Source of the DNA: Bradyrhizobium liaoningense
GTDB taxonomy: Bacteria > Pseudomonadota > Alphaproteobacteria > Rhizobiales > Xanthobacteraceae
Reading direction: 5' to 3'
NCBI RefSeq assembly: GCF_018130785.1
Contig: NZ_JAFCJT010000024.1
Coordinates: forward strand, 49,229-113,228
Length of the DNA stretch: 64,000 nucleotides
Shown here: positions 1 to 8,786 of the stretch, piece after piece
How positions within the stretch are numbered: position 1 is the first letter of the stretch
How the letters are laid out: each line of letters starts with the position of its first letter
Made by a program: the position numbers and the translations under genes
The notes under the pieces: model-generated
Database searches by the model: none
Told to the model about the DNA's origin: nothing
The model's input: the letters and a program-made list of their open reading frames with translations, nothing else

Positions 1-566
1 TTTACGTCTTCGACTACGGCGCGCCGACCGGCTTTCGGCTCGCGCTGCGCCATCCCGAGCGGATCACGGCCATCATCTCGCAGAACGGCAACGCCTATGA
101 GGATGGCCTCAGCGACGGCTGGACTCCGATCAAGGCCTATTGGCAGGACCCCTCGCCCGCCAATCGCGAGGCGCTGCGCGCCTTCCTCACACCGGAGGCG
201 ACGCGCTGGCAGTACACGCATGGCGTCTCCGACCCGACGACCGTGTCGCCGGACGGCCAGAACCTCGACAATTTCTATCTCGCGCGTCCGGGCTCGGACG
301 ACGTGCAACTCGACCTGTTCGGCGACTACAAGAGCAACGTCGCGCTCTATCCGGCCTTCCAGGAGTATTTCCGCACGCACAAGCCGCCCTTCCTTGCGAC
401 CTGGGGCAAGAACGATCCGTTCTTCATCCCGCCCGGCGCCGAGGCATTCAAGCGCGACAATCCCAATGCGGTGGTGCAGTTCTTCGACACCGGTCATTTC
501 GCGCTGGAGACGCATGCGAGCGAGATTGCGGCCAGCATTCGTGATTTCCTCGGCCGGCTGCGATAA
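1..566 (+). CDS. Alpha/beta hydrolase, 3' part only (epoxide hydrolase/dehalogenase-like)
   Basis: The reading frame is open from base 3 to the TAA at 564-566, so the start lies outside the window. The first visible residues, FDYGAPTGF, match the nucleophile elbow of the epoxide hydrolase and haloalkane dehalogenase branch, where Asp is the nucleophile. A helical cap-like stretch follows. Near the C-terminus TWGKNDPF and DTGHFALETH look like the acid and catalytic-His regions. About 187 residues are visible, which would be the C-terminal two thirds of a protein of usual size. The SDR gene follows after 15 nt in the same direction, so the two are probably co-transcribed. The substrate cannot be told from sequence. 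Confidence 0.85.
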   Translation, partial: YVFDYGAPTGFRLALRHPERITAIISQNGNAYEDGLSDGWTPIKAYWQDPSPANREALRAFLTPEATRWQYTHGVSDPTTVSPDGQNLDNFYLARPGSDDVQLDLFGDYKSNVALYPAFQEYFRTHKPPFLATWGKNDPFFIPPGAEAFKRDNPNAVVQFFDTGHFALETHASEIAASIRDFLGRLR

Positions 567-581
567 GGGACGGAGATCGTC

Positions 582-1352
582 ATGACGAAAACCGTCGCCA
601 TCGTGACCGGTGCAAGCTCGGGGATCGGCCGGGCCACCGCCGTCCGGCTTGCGCGCGACTTCGGCGCGATCGTCATCGCGGCGCGGAGCGCAGAGAAGCT
701 CGACGAGGTCGGCCGCGAGATCAAGACGGCCGGCGCCGAGCCTCTGGTGCTCGACCTCGACTTGATGGAGGCGGCGGCAGCGGAGACGCTTGTCGGCCGA
801 ACGTTGGAGCGCTTCGACCGCATTGATGCTCTCGTCAATGTCGCCGGCGCGGTTGCCGGGCTCGACCTGTTCGAGATGACCGACACGCAATGGGATGCCG
901 GCATGGCGCTCCTTTTTCACGGCGCGCGCCGGCTGACCATCCGCGCCTGGAACGCGCTGAAGCAAGCCAGGGGAAGCGTCGTCTTCATGTCCGGCAATGC
1001 CGCGGAGATTCCCAAGCCGGGTGCCGCGGCCGTCGGCGCCATCAATGCGGCGATCGAAGCTCTCGCCAAGGCGTTCGCGGAGCGCGGCATCGCGGACGGG
1101 GTGCAGGTCAACGCCATCTCGCCCGGCGCGATCATGACCGGCCGCCGGTTGTCGATGATCGAGAAAGCCGCGGCATCCCGCAGCATCTCGCTCGACGAAG
1201 CGAAGCGACAGGTGCTGAATCAGGCCGGCATCGCCCGCTTCGGCGAAGCCGGCGAAATCGCCGACCTCATCGCGTTCACCGTCTCGCCGGCGGCGCGGTG
1301 GATGACCGGCACGGTGCTGCGCATGGACGGCGGCGAAGTGAAATCGGTGTGA
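582..1352 (+). CDS. SDR-family protein lacking the catalytic Tyr and Lys
   Basis: This 256-residue protein has the classical short-chain dehydrogenase Rossmann fold. The TGASSGIG nucleotide-binding motif is at residues 9-16 and a VNVAG variant of NNAG is at 85-89. The SDR catalytic Ser is present at about 137. The usual YxxxK is not: the aligned stretch AAAVGAINAAI has Val151 where Tyr is expected and Asn155 where Lys is expected. The PGAI segment after strand 6 is kept. It may therefore bind NAD(P) without classical redox catalysis. It lies 15 nt after the hydrolase gene and is likely in one operon with it. The family is certain, the function is not known. Confidence 0.9.
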   Translation: MTKTVAIVTGASSGIGRATAVRLARDFGAIVIAARSAEKLDEVGREIKTAGAEPLVLDLDLMEAAAAETLVGRTLERFDRIDALVNVAGAVAGLDLFEMTDTQWDAGMALLFHGARRLTIRAWNALKQARGSVVFMSGNAAEIPKPGAAAVGAINAAIEALAKAFAERGIADGVQVNAISPGAIMTGRRLSMIEKAAASRSISLDEAKRQVLNQAGIARFGEAGEIADLIAFTVSPAARWMTGTVLRMDGGEVKSV

Positions 1353-1422
1353 TGCGGAACCAGGCTCGTGGCCTCCGCGTTCGGGCATCGGGTCTGTGTC
1401 GATTGAGACAGGGGCGGCCACC

Positions 1423-2031
1423 ATGGCCCATGCGAGACGAACTCCGGAACGGCTCAGTGCATTTTCGGACGGCGTATTTGCCGTCCTGATCACGGTGCTC
1501 GTGCTGGAGCTTCGTCCACCGGAAGTCCCGACCTTCGCGGCATTGCTCTCACTATGGCCGACCTGGCTCTCTTATGCCGTGAGCTACATCTTCATTGCGA
1601 TCGTCTGGGCCAACCATCACCATCTGATGCGCTATGCGAGCGAAGCAACGCCGCGGCTGATGTGGTTCAACTTCGCACACCTGTTCTCGGTGTCGCTGCT
1701 GCCGCTCTCCACCGCCTGGATGGCGGTGAGCGAACTCGCGCCGCAGCCGGTTGCATTCTATGCGGCGGTGTTCTTCCTGGTAAACGCGACCTATGTCGCC
1801 TTGATCTGGGATCTCGTCGGGCGGGCGCCCATCAACGATGTCCCGCCGCAAGAGCGCAGGATCATGCGCGTCCGCTCGATCCTGACGCTCGGCGTCTTTG
1901 CGCTCGCAGCTTTGGTCGCGTTGAGATTCCCGATCATCGGGCTCGCGATGTGCTGCTGCTGTCTGATCGTCTATCTGAAGCCGGAGGCCCCGGGTGCCGG
2001 GGATGGCACGCCGGTCAACCACGAGAAATAG
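1423..2031 (+). CDS. DUF1211/TMEM175-like membrane protein
   Basis: The protein has about 202 residues with hydrophobic segments spread along its length. It opens with an RxxxFSDGVFAV motif, which marks the DUF1211 family related to the TMEM175 potassium channels. The Cys-rich last segment (CCCCL) is unusual. I chose the ATG at 1423 because AGGGG lies about 8 nt upstream; a GTG at 1396 would add nine residues but has no better ribosome binding site. An ion-channel role is inferred from distant relatives only. The gene is 70 nt after the SDR and may be the end of the same transcript. Confidence 0.8.
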   Translation: MAHARRTPERLSAFSDGVFAVLITVLVLELRPPEVPTFAALLSLWPTWLSYAVSYIFIAIVWANHHHLMRYASEATPRLMWFNFAHLFSVSLLPLSTAWMAVSELAPQPVAFYAAVFFLVNATYVALIWDLVGRAPINDVPPQERRIMRVRSILTLGVFALAALVALRFPIIGLAMCCCCLIVYLKPEAPGAGDGTPVNHEK

Positions 2032-2070
2032 CCGGCGGCAACCGCCGCCGATCTACGAAACGCCTTCGCC

Positions 2071-2802
2071 TCAATTCCTCGCCGGAGCCGACGCCGCCGC
2101 CGACCGTGCCTGCCGCGGGGCCCTGGGTGCGCCGGGTTCGGCGACCGGAGCTGCCGGTGCGCGCGAGCGCATGATGGCGGCGTCGATCTCGGCGATGACC
2201 CGGCGCTGGATCGCCTCGCTCTTGTCGATCGAGATGTGGCCGACACCGGTGCCGCGGACGTCGACATTGTCGAGCTTGCCGCGGAGGCCAGACGCGGCCC
2301 GCACGGGTTCGCCGGGGCCGTCGCCGATAAAGATGTTGATGTAGCGTTCGGCGCCGGTCGACAGCCTGGTCTTGAACACGGAATCGAGGCCGATCGCGAG
2401 CTTCACGGGAACGCCGAGCTGGTTGAGCTTGGCGATCATGTCCGGCAGCGCGGTCGCGCCGGAGGAATGGCCGACCAGGATGATGGTCTTGACTCGGCCG
2501 GCCCGGTAATCGGCCGCGGCTTCATCGGCGAGCGAAGACCAGGACACGAAATTCGCAACCGTTACCTGCATGCCTTGCGCCTGGAGCCGGGCGCCGATCG
2601 TGTCGAGCCCGAGCGAGAAGATGTTGAGCACGCCGCGGAGCAGGTAGACATGGGTGGTCGCGGCCGCCGCGGACTGGCTCGGCGCCGCCCTGGCGGTGGT
2701 CGGGCTGATGGCAACAGCTGACAGCAGGAGCAGGCAGATCGCCCACACACGGAGGGCGGGCAACTGGCTGGCGCCGGCGGTGTGACGGCCGTTCGGTCTC
2801 AT
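2071..2802 (-). CDS. Exported alpha/beta-fold serine hydrolase-like protein
   Basis: The 243-residue protein begins with a signal peptide: a hydrophobic stretch at residues 18-33 and a likely cleavage after ARA/A near 40. GHSSG at 111-115 is a serine hydrolase nucleophile elbow with Ser113, and GVGHISID around His189 is a candidate catalytic His. The C-terminus is an Ala/Pro/Arg-rich tail. The start at 2802 is chosen because GGGAAAAC lies upstream and the signal peptide follows; an in-frame extension to 3006 would place a non-signal sequence in front. It is divergent from the ABC exporter genes. The lipase-like role is inferred from the fold; the substrate is unknown. Confidence 0.75.
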   Translation of the reverse strand: MRPNGRHTAGASQLPALRVWAICLLLLSAVAISPTTARAAPSQSAAAATTHVYLLRGVLNIFSLGLDTIGARLQAQGMQVTVANFVSWSSLADEAAADYRAGRVKTIILVGHSSGATALPDMIAKLNQLGVPVKLAIGLDSVFKTRLSTGAERYINIFIGDGPGEPVRAASGLRGKLDNVDVRGTGVGHISIDKSEAIQRRVIAEIDAAIMRSRAPAAPVAEPGAPRAPRQARSAAASAPARN

Positions 2803-2845
2803 CTCGATGTTTTCCCTGGGGACGATACGCTTTGCGATTGGCTGG

Positions 2846-2914
2846 AATCGTAGCCACGGCCCGCTCGCAGACGCAACAAAGAGGCGCGTGAGTGGCAATC
2901 TTAGCCACAGCCCG
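2846..2914. promoter_or_regulatory. Pair of direct repeats, candidate operator
   Basis: AATCGTAGCCACGGCCCG (2846-2863) is repeated as AATCTTAGCCACAGCCCG (2897-2914), 16 of 18 bases identical and 51 bp apart, about five helical turns. Each copy also has a partial dyad with the bases before it (TGGCT...AGCCA and GTGGC...GCCAC). The pair lies between the divergent hydrolase and ABC genes. A regulator binding here is an inference. Confidence 0.45.
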
Positions 2915-3090
2915 TGACCATCGCGCAACACTTTCTCGAAACCTGCCACCGAAGGGCCTGTTTTGAGACCATTTTTCTCCGGCCAATTGCGGCCGGGCAA
3001 GTGCATTCCTATTTCAGGGCTCCGCTGACCTCCTCCCGGACGGTTCCAGCCTCCCCTCCCCAGTCTTTACCTTTCAGCCCTGCGGCCATC

Positions 3091-4010
<920 letters not shown>

Positions 4011-4014
<4 letters not shown>

Positions 4015-4772
4015 ATCATCGCGCCATCCGCGCCATCTATCTGTTCGAAATGGCGCGCACCTGGCGTACGCTGCTGCAAAGCATCGTCTCGCCTGTCGTC
4101 TCGACCTCGCTCTATTTCGTGGTGTTCGGTGCCGCGATCGGCTCGCGCATCAGCCAGGTCGAAGGCGTCAGCTACGGCACCTTCATCGTGCCGGGCCTGA
4201 TCATGCTCTCAGTGCTGACGCAGAGCATCGCCAACGCCTCGTTCGGCATCTACTTTCCGAAATTCACCGGCACGATTTACGAAATTCTCTCCGCGCCGAT
4301 CTCTTATGTCGAGATCGTGCTGGGCTATGTCGGCGCAGCCGCGACCAAGTCGATCATTTTGGGCCTCATCATCCTGGCGACAGCCGGCCTGTTCGTGCCG
4401 CTCCATATCCACCATCCGATCTGGATGCTGACTTTCCTGGTGCTGACGGCGGTGACGTTCAGCCTGTTCGGCTTCATCATCGGCATCTGGGCCGACGGCT
4501 TCGAAAAGCTCCAGATGATCCCGATGCTGGTGGTGACGCCGCTGACCTTCCTCGGCGGCAGCTTCTATTCCATCGACATGCTGCCGGCAGGCTGGCGCTC
4601 GGTGGCGCTGCTGAACCCGGTCGTCTATCTGATCTCCGGCTTCCGCTGGAGCTTCTACGAGATCGCAGATGTCAGCGTGTCCGTCAGCATCTGCATGACG
4701 ACGGCGTTCCTGGTGATCTGCCTCGCCGTGATCTGGTGGATTTTCCGCACCGGCTACCGGCTGAAGAATTGA
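4011..4772 (+). CDS. ABC-2 type exporter, membrane subunit
   Basis: The 253-residue protein has about six transmembrane segments and the ABC-2 permease pattern, including the conserved stretch FLGGSFYSIDMLP before the last two helices. Length and pattern fit the YadH/NodJ group. The ATG overlaps the stop of the ATPase gene by 4 nt, which implies equal synthesis of both subunits. A palindromic repeat starts four bases after its stop and may protect or end the transcript. Confidence 0.92.
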
Positions 4773-4775
4773 GCT

Positions 4776-4876
4776 GTCATTCCGGAGCGGCCGAAGGGCG
4801 AGCCCGCAATCCATTCATCCACTGACTCTGCTGCCCAATGGATTCCGGGCTCGCGCTGCGCGCGCCCCGGAATGAC
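4776..4876. repeat. Dispersed palindromic repeat, family A, copy 1
   Basis: The element begins GTCATTCCGG and ends CCGGAATGAC. Its inner arms contain GGGCTCGC-type sequence around ATCCATT. A second copy of the same design is at 48051-48172. It sits between two convergent genes, the ABC permease and the glycine-zipper protein. Confidence 0.8.
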
Positions 4877-4886
4877 GGCGGTGGAC

Positions 4887-5210
4887 TCAACGATAGCAGT
4901 GGAAGCGGTGATAGCCGTCATAGTAGCCGCGGCAGCGGTAATGGCGATGATGCGGAATGCCGAACACGCCCTCTACCGCACCCACGGCCCCTCCAACACC
5001 GGCGCCGACCGCGCCACCAACCACGCCGCCCACGGGGCCGGCGATCCGATTGCCCTCGTAAGAACCTTCCTGGGCGCCGCGCACGATGCCCTGAGCATGG
5101 CCGGCTCGCGGCAAGCACGTCAACGCAAGAAGGATGGCGGCGGCTGCGAACAGCAGGCGGACGGGCAAGCCGGCCGGCAGAGCGGCGGCGGTAACACGGG
5201 CTTTGTTCAT
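4887..5210 (-). CDS. Exported glycine-zipper protein
   Basis: The 107-residue protein has a signal peptide (hydrophobic residues 18-32, likely cleavage after GHA at 39). A glycine zipper at about 57-80 is made of GGVVGGAVGAGVGGAVGA, and the tail is rich in His, Tyr and Arg with three Cys in the mature part. Glycine zippers of this kind insert in or associate with membranes. The start at 5210 is the last Met before the signal peptide. No enzyme motif is visible and the function is unknown. Confidence 0.75.
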   Translation of the reverse strand: MNKARVTAAALPAGLPVRLLFAAAAILLALTCLPRAGHAQGIVRGAQEGSYEGNRIAGPVGGVVGGAVGAGVGGAVGAVEGVFGIPHHRHYRCRGYYDGYHRFHCYR

Positions 5211-5513
5211 CTTCAGTCCCAAGGGTAAAAAGCGGTGGCGAGAGCCACCAATCGGAAGGCCACCATCAACGCCCGAGGCGGCCAAATGGTTGCGCCTTTG
5301 TGACGAATTGTCGGCGTTGTGAATGCGCGGCACGCTCGCGAAAATGTCAGCGTCGCCACCAGCCGCGCGGCACAAAGCGGCCTTGCTTACGCCCGGCATC
5401 GCGTTAACGATGGATGGGCAGGCTGGAACGAAAGCCGGATTGCAGGCATATTGCACGCCGGGGGACGGAGAGCCGCGGCGCCTAGCGTGAACAGGCCGGA
5501 GGCCAGAACTCAA
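5211..5513. other. Divergent intergenic region
   Basis: This 303-bp stretch separates the glycine-zipper gene and the L,D-transpeptidase gene and should hold both promoters. The one clear structure is a hairpin at 5234-5249 (GGTGGC, loop GAGA, GCCACC), in the leader of the minus-strand gene. No supported gene is seen. Confidence 0.5.
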
Positions 5514-6320
5514 ATGCGTTTTCAGATGCGTAACTTTTTCATCGTTTTTTCCTCATTGATGCTTTTGAGCGCGGGCACCGCGCAGGCCAAGGTCGAGATC
5601 ACCGTCGACAAGGACAATCAGCAGATGACCGTCGCCGTCGACGGCGTCGCGCGCTATCACTGGCCGGTGTCGACCGGCATCCCCTCGCGCGAAACGCCGA
5701 GCGGCGGCTTCCGCGCCTTCCGCATGGAAGAGGATCACTACTCCAAGGAATTCGACGACGCGCCGATGCCGCACGCGATCTTCTTCACCAAGGTCGGGCA
5801 CGCCATCCACGGCACCGACTCGGTCGGCCGGCTCGGCTCGCCGGCGTCGCATGGCTGCGTGCGACTGTCGCGCCAGAATGCCTCGACGCTCTACGCGCTG
5901 GTGCAGCAGCAGGGCGTGCTCAATACCACGGTGACGCTGACCGGCTCGGCGCAGGTCGCGCTTGCTCGCAATCCGCGCGGCCGCAACCCCACAGCAGTGG
6001 CACGTGCGCCGCAGCCGGCCGAAGAGCAGTACGCCACGTCAGGCGATCCCGTGAACCTCGCACCGCCGGCGCAGCCCGCCCGCCGCTACATGCCGCAGGA
6101 CGACAATTACATCTATCCGGCTGACGGCAGCGACACCGGCGCGCGCTACCCGGCACCGCGCTCGGCCAGCCGCCCGCTCTACGATGCGCAAGTCTATCAG
6201 CAGCAGCAGCAGCAGCAGCCGCCGCAGCAGTACTACAATCAAGGCTACGGCCAGCAGGGCTACTATCAGCCACAGCCCCGGCAATACTATCAGCCGCGCG
6301 GCTATTACTACCAGAACTGA
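5514..6320 (+). CDS. L,D-transpeptidase (YkuD) with Gln/Tyr-rich tail
   Basis: The 268-residue protein has an N-terminal signal peptide (residues 7-25, cleavage after AQA). A YkuD domain of about 120 residues follows. Its active site is seen as HAIHG at 96-100 and SHGCVRL at 112-118, with the nucleophile Cys115. Such enzymes make 3-3 cross-links in peptidoglycan or attach proteins to it. From about residue 160 the protein is low complexity, rich in Gln, Pro and Tyr, with seven Gln in a row coded by a pure CAG run at 6198-6218. The start at 5514 directly precedes the signal peptide. Confidence 0.9.
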   Translation: MRFQMRNFFIVFSSLMLLSAGTAQAKVEITVDKDNQQMTVAVDGVARYHWPVSTGIPSRETPSGGFRAFRMEEDHYSKEFDDAPMPHAIFFTKVGHAIHGTDSVGRLGSPASHGCVRLSRQNASTLYALVQQQGVLNTTVTLTGSAQVALARNPRGRNPTAVARAPQPAEEQYATSGDPVNLAPPAQPARRYMPQDDNYIYPADGSDTGARYPAPRSASRPLYDAQVYQQQQQQQPPQQYYNQGYGQQGYYQPQPRQYYQPRGYYYQN

Positions 6321-6322
6321 GG

Positions 6323-7585
6323 CTACGGGAACGCGGCGCTGCCGCGTTCGACGATCTTTCGCGCAGCATCGACGAAGGCGCGCGCGACCGGCTCGAGGAT
6401 CTCGGGCCCGGTCGCGGCGAGATCGTCCGACGGCGTATGAAACGCCCGATGGCGCCCAGCCATGCCGAGGAAATTGGCATAGCCCGCCGCATGCACATCG
6501 CGCAGCTCACCGACCACCTGCTTCTCCGTCACCAGACGTTTGGCCTCGACTTTTGTGAAAGTCTCGTCGGTCAGCGCGACGGCGGACTTGCTCAGCACGA
6601 GATAACGCTCTTGCTCGGGCCGATCGGTGCGGGCGCCTTCCGCGAAGGCATAGCAGGCGTTCGACGAACCGAAATGGATCCACGCCAGCGTGTCCTTCGG
6701 TGCCGGCGCTCCGTGCTTCAAGAACAGCTCCATGCCGCCATGGCCGATCTCATGGCCGGCGGTGGCGATGAAAACAAGATGCGCCGGCCATTTCTCGGCA
6801 GCGACGGTGCGCGCCAGCGCGAGAAAGCTGGCGATGCCCGGGCCGCGCTCGCAGACGCATGAGTACCAGCCGGTCATCGGCGTGGAGACGACGATGACCG
6901 GCCCACGGCCGGCCCCGATCTCGGCGATGACGTTGCGGCCGACAACATCGCGCTCGTAATGGCCCTTGACGTCGAAGGTCACAGGCGCGCCTGAGGCAAG
7001 CGCGCGCTCGAACACCGCTCGCGACGCCGTGCCGACCACGATCACCGGCACCGGCCAGGGCGCATCCTCCTGCGTGACGTTATAGGCGAAGCGGTCGTCG
7101 GCGGGATTTCCGATCATGAGCAAGATGGCAGCCGGCTTCCTTGCCGCGGCTTCCGTGATCGCCGCACGATGAGTCGGCCCCAGATAGGCGCCGCGATCGA
7201 ACGGCAGGTCGAGCAGAAGGATCTTGCCGGTGGCATCGCCATCGCGCGCGAGCGGCGCGGCGAGATGGAAGCTGGCCTTGTCCTCCGGCGGCCACCAGAA
7301 TGGCGTCGCCTCGACAGAGATGCCGGCGGCTTCAGCGCTGGCCCGCTCGACGACATATTGCCGCCCGAGCACGACGGGCTGGAAGCTGATTTCGAAACCC
7401 GCCTGTTTCATCTCGCCGGCGATCCAGTCGGCCGTCGCCCGATCGCCCGCAGAGCCGAAGCGGTGCAGGCCGAAGGACGCATAGCGCGCCACATCTTCAT
7501 AGAGGCTCGCACCCGAAAGCACATCCTTGGCTAGCGCCTGTCCGACCATGAGAACCGCCATCGTTGCGATGAAGATAAGCCGCAT
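6323..7585 (-). CDS. M28-like exported protein with lost metal ligands
   Basis: The protein has 420 residues with a signal peptide (cleavage near ALA/K at 19-20). The order of elements is that of secreted M28 aminopeptidases, with an inserted PA-like domain and a late FHTPSDDLAATGPE that matches the last His segment. However, the first zinc site, usually HxDS, reads STPMTGW at 234-240, and the bridging Asp segment reads ERGPGIASFL. The Glu pair is replaced by GHEIGHGG at 278-285. It may be a pseudo-enzyme or use a different metal site. It is convergent with the L,D-transpeptidase gene, only 2 nt between their stops. Confidence 0.75.
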   Translation of the reverse strand: MRLIFIATMAVLMVGQALAKDVLSGASLYEDVARYASFGLHRFGSAGDRATADWIAGEMKQAGFEISFQPVVLGRQYVVERASAEAAGISVEATPFWWPPEDKASFHLAAPLARDGDATGKILLLDLPFDRGAYLGPTHRAAITEAAARKPAAILLMIGNPADDRFAYNVTQEDAPWPVPVIVVGTASRAVFERALASGAPVTFDVKGHYERDVVGRNVIAEIGAGRGPVIVVSTPMTGWYSCVCERGPGIASFLALARTVAAEKWPAHLVFIATAGHEIGHGGMELFLKHGAPAPKDTLAWIHFGSSNACYAFAEGARTDRPEQERYLVLSKSAVALTDETFTKVEAKRLVTEKQVVGELRDVHAAGYANFLGMAGRHRAFHTPSDDLAATGPEILEPVARAFVDAARKIVERGSAAFP

Positions 7586-7727
7586 AGGAATGGCTCCCTG
7601 AACCGTTGTTTTTTGAGGACCAGTTTCCGCCTTCCCCGGCCGCCGTCAAGCACCTGTCGACCACGAAGCTGGACGAACCGGGCGAAGATTTCATAAGCTC
7701 CTCCTCTCACCCGGGCTGCGAACCTTG

Positions 7728-8711
7728 ATGCCGTCACGTGCCACAACAATCCTGATCGTGCTCTCGGTTCTCACTGCGGGACAAGCCATGGCCTTTGATC
7801 TCGAAGCGCATCGCGGCGGCCGCGCGCTGTTGCCGGAAAACACCCTGCCGGCCTTCGCCAACGCGCTATCGATGGGCGTGGATACGCTGGAGCTCGACGT
7901 CGGCATCACCGCCGATGGCGAGGTCGTCGTGTCGCATGAGCGCCGGCTCAATCCCGACCTCGCGCGGGATGCGAGTGGCGCCTATGTCGCGCCGCCCGGC
8001 ACGCCGTTCGTGATGCTGCGGTTGGCCGAGGTCAGGACCTATGACGTCGGTGAGATCCGCCCCGACAGCTCTTACGCGAAGCAATTCCCCGACCAGCGGG
8101 CCGTGCCGGGGACGCGCATTCCCACCCTGAGCGAGCTGTTCGCGCTGGTGCGCAAGTCCGGCAATACGCGCGCGCGCTTCAATATCGAGACCAAGATCGA
8201 TCCGAACCATCCCGATGAATCACGCGACCCGCAAGGTTTCGTCACGAAGCTGCTGGGACTGATCGAGACCGAGGGATTTTCCGACCGCGTCATGATCCAG
8301 TCGTTCGACTGGCGGACCCTGCTGCTCGTCCAGCAGCAGGCGCCCAACATTCCGACGGTGTACCTGACGCTCCAGCGCGGCTCGGGCCAGACGGTGTCGT
8401 TGGACAAGGCGACGAACTGGACGGCGGGTTTCAGCCCGGCCGATCACGGTGGCTCGCTGCCGCGGACGATCAAGGCTGCGGGCGGCGCGGTCTGGTCGCC
8501 CTATTTCGGCGACGTCACCGCGGCGCTGATCACTGAAGCCCATACACTCGGACTGCGCGTCGTGGTCTGGACGGTCAACAAGCCTGAAGACATGACGCGC
8601 ATGATCGAGCTCGGCGTCGACGGCATCATCTCGGACCGGCCGGACCTGCTGCGGCAGGTCGCGGGCGAGAAGGGAATTGCATTGCCGGCGGGAACGCCGG
8701 TGGCGCCGTGA
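7728..8711 (+). CDS. Exported glycerophosphodiester phosphodiesterase
   Basis: The 327-residue protein starts with a signal peptide (cleavage after AMA at about 22) followed by a GDPD TIM barrel. The catalytic pattern is clear: HRGG at 28-31, PENT at 36-39 with Glu37, ELD at 55-57 and the second catalytic His70 in VSHE. It would hydrolyse glycerophosphodiesters to glycerol-3-phosphate and an alcohol in the periplasm. The ATG at 7728 is preferred to the TTG one codon before. A short run of GGACAAGCCCGGC-type repeat sequence lies downstream. Confidence 0.92.
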   Translation: MPSRATTILIVLSVLTAGQAMAFDLEAHRGGRALLPENTLPAFANALSMGVDTLELDVGITADGEVVVSHERRLNPDLARDASGAYVAPPGTPFVMLRLAEVRTYDVGEIRPDSSYAKQFPDQRAVPGTRIPTLSELFALVRKSGNTRARFNIETKIDPNHPDESRDPQGFVTKLLGLIETEGFSDRVMIQSFDWRTLLLVQQQAPNIPTVYLTLQRGSGQTVSLDKATNWTAGFSPADHGGSLPRTIKAAGGAVWSPYFGDVTAALITEAHTLGLRVVVWTVNKPEDMTRMIELGVDGIISDRPDLLRQVAGEKGIALPAGTPVAP

Positions 8712-8786
8712 AGTATCCGCCGTCACGGCCGGGCTTGTCCCGGGGATGACGACCTCTCGTAAATGCGCGCCTTACCTTTGGCGTCC

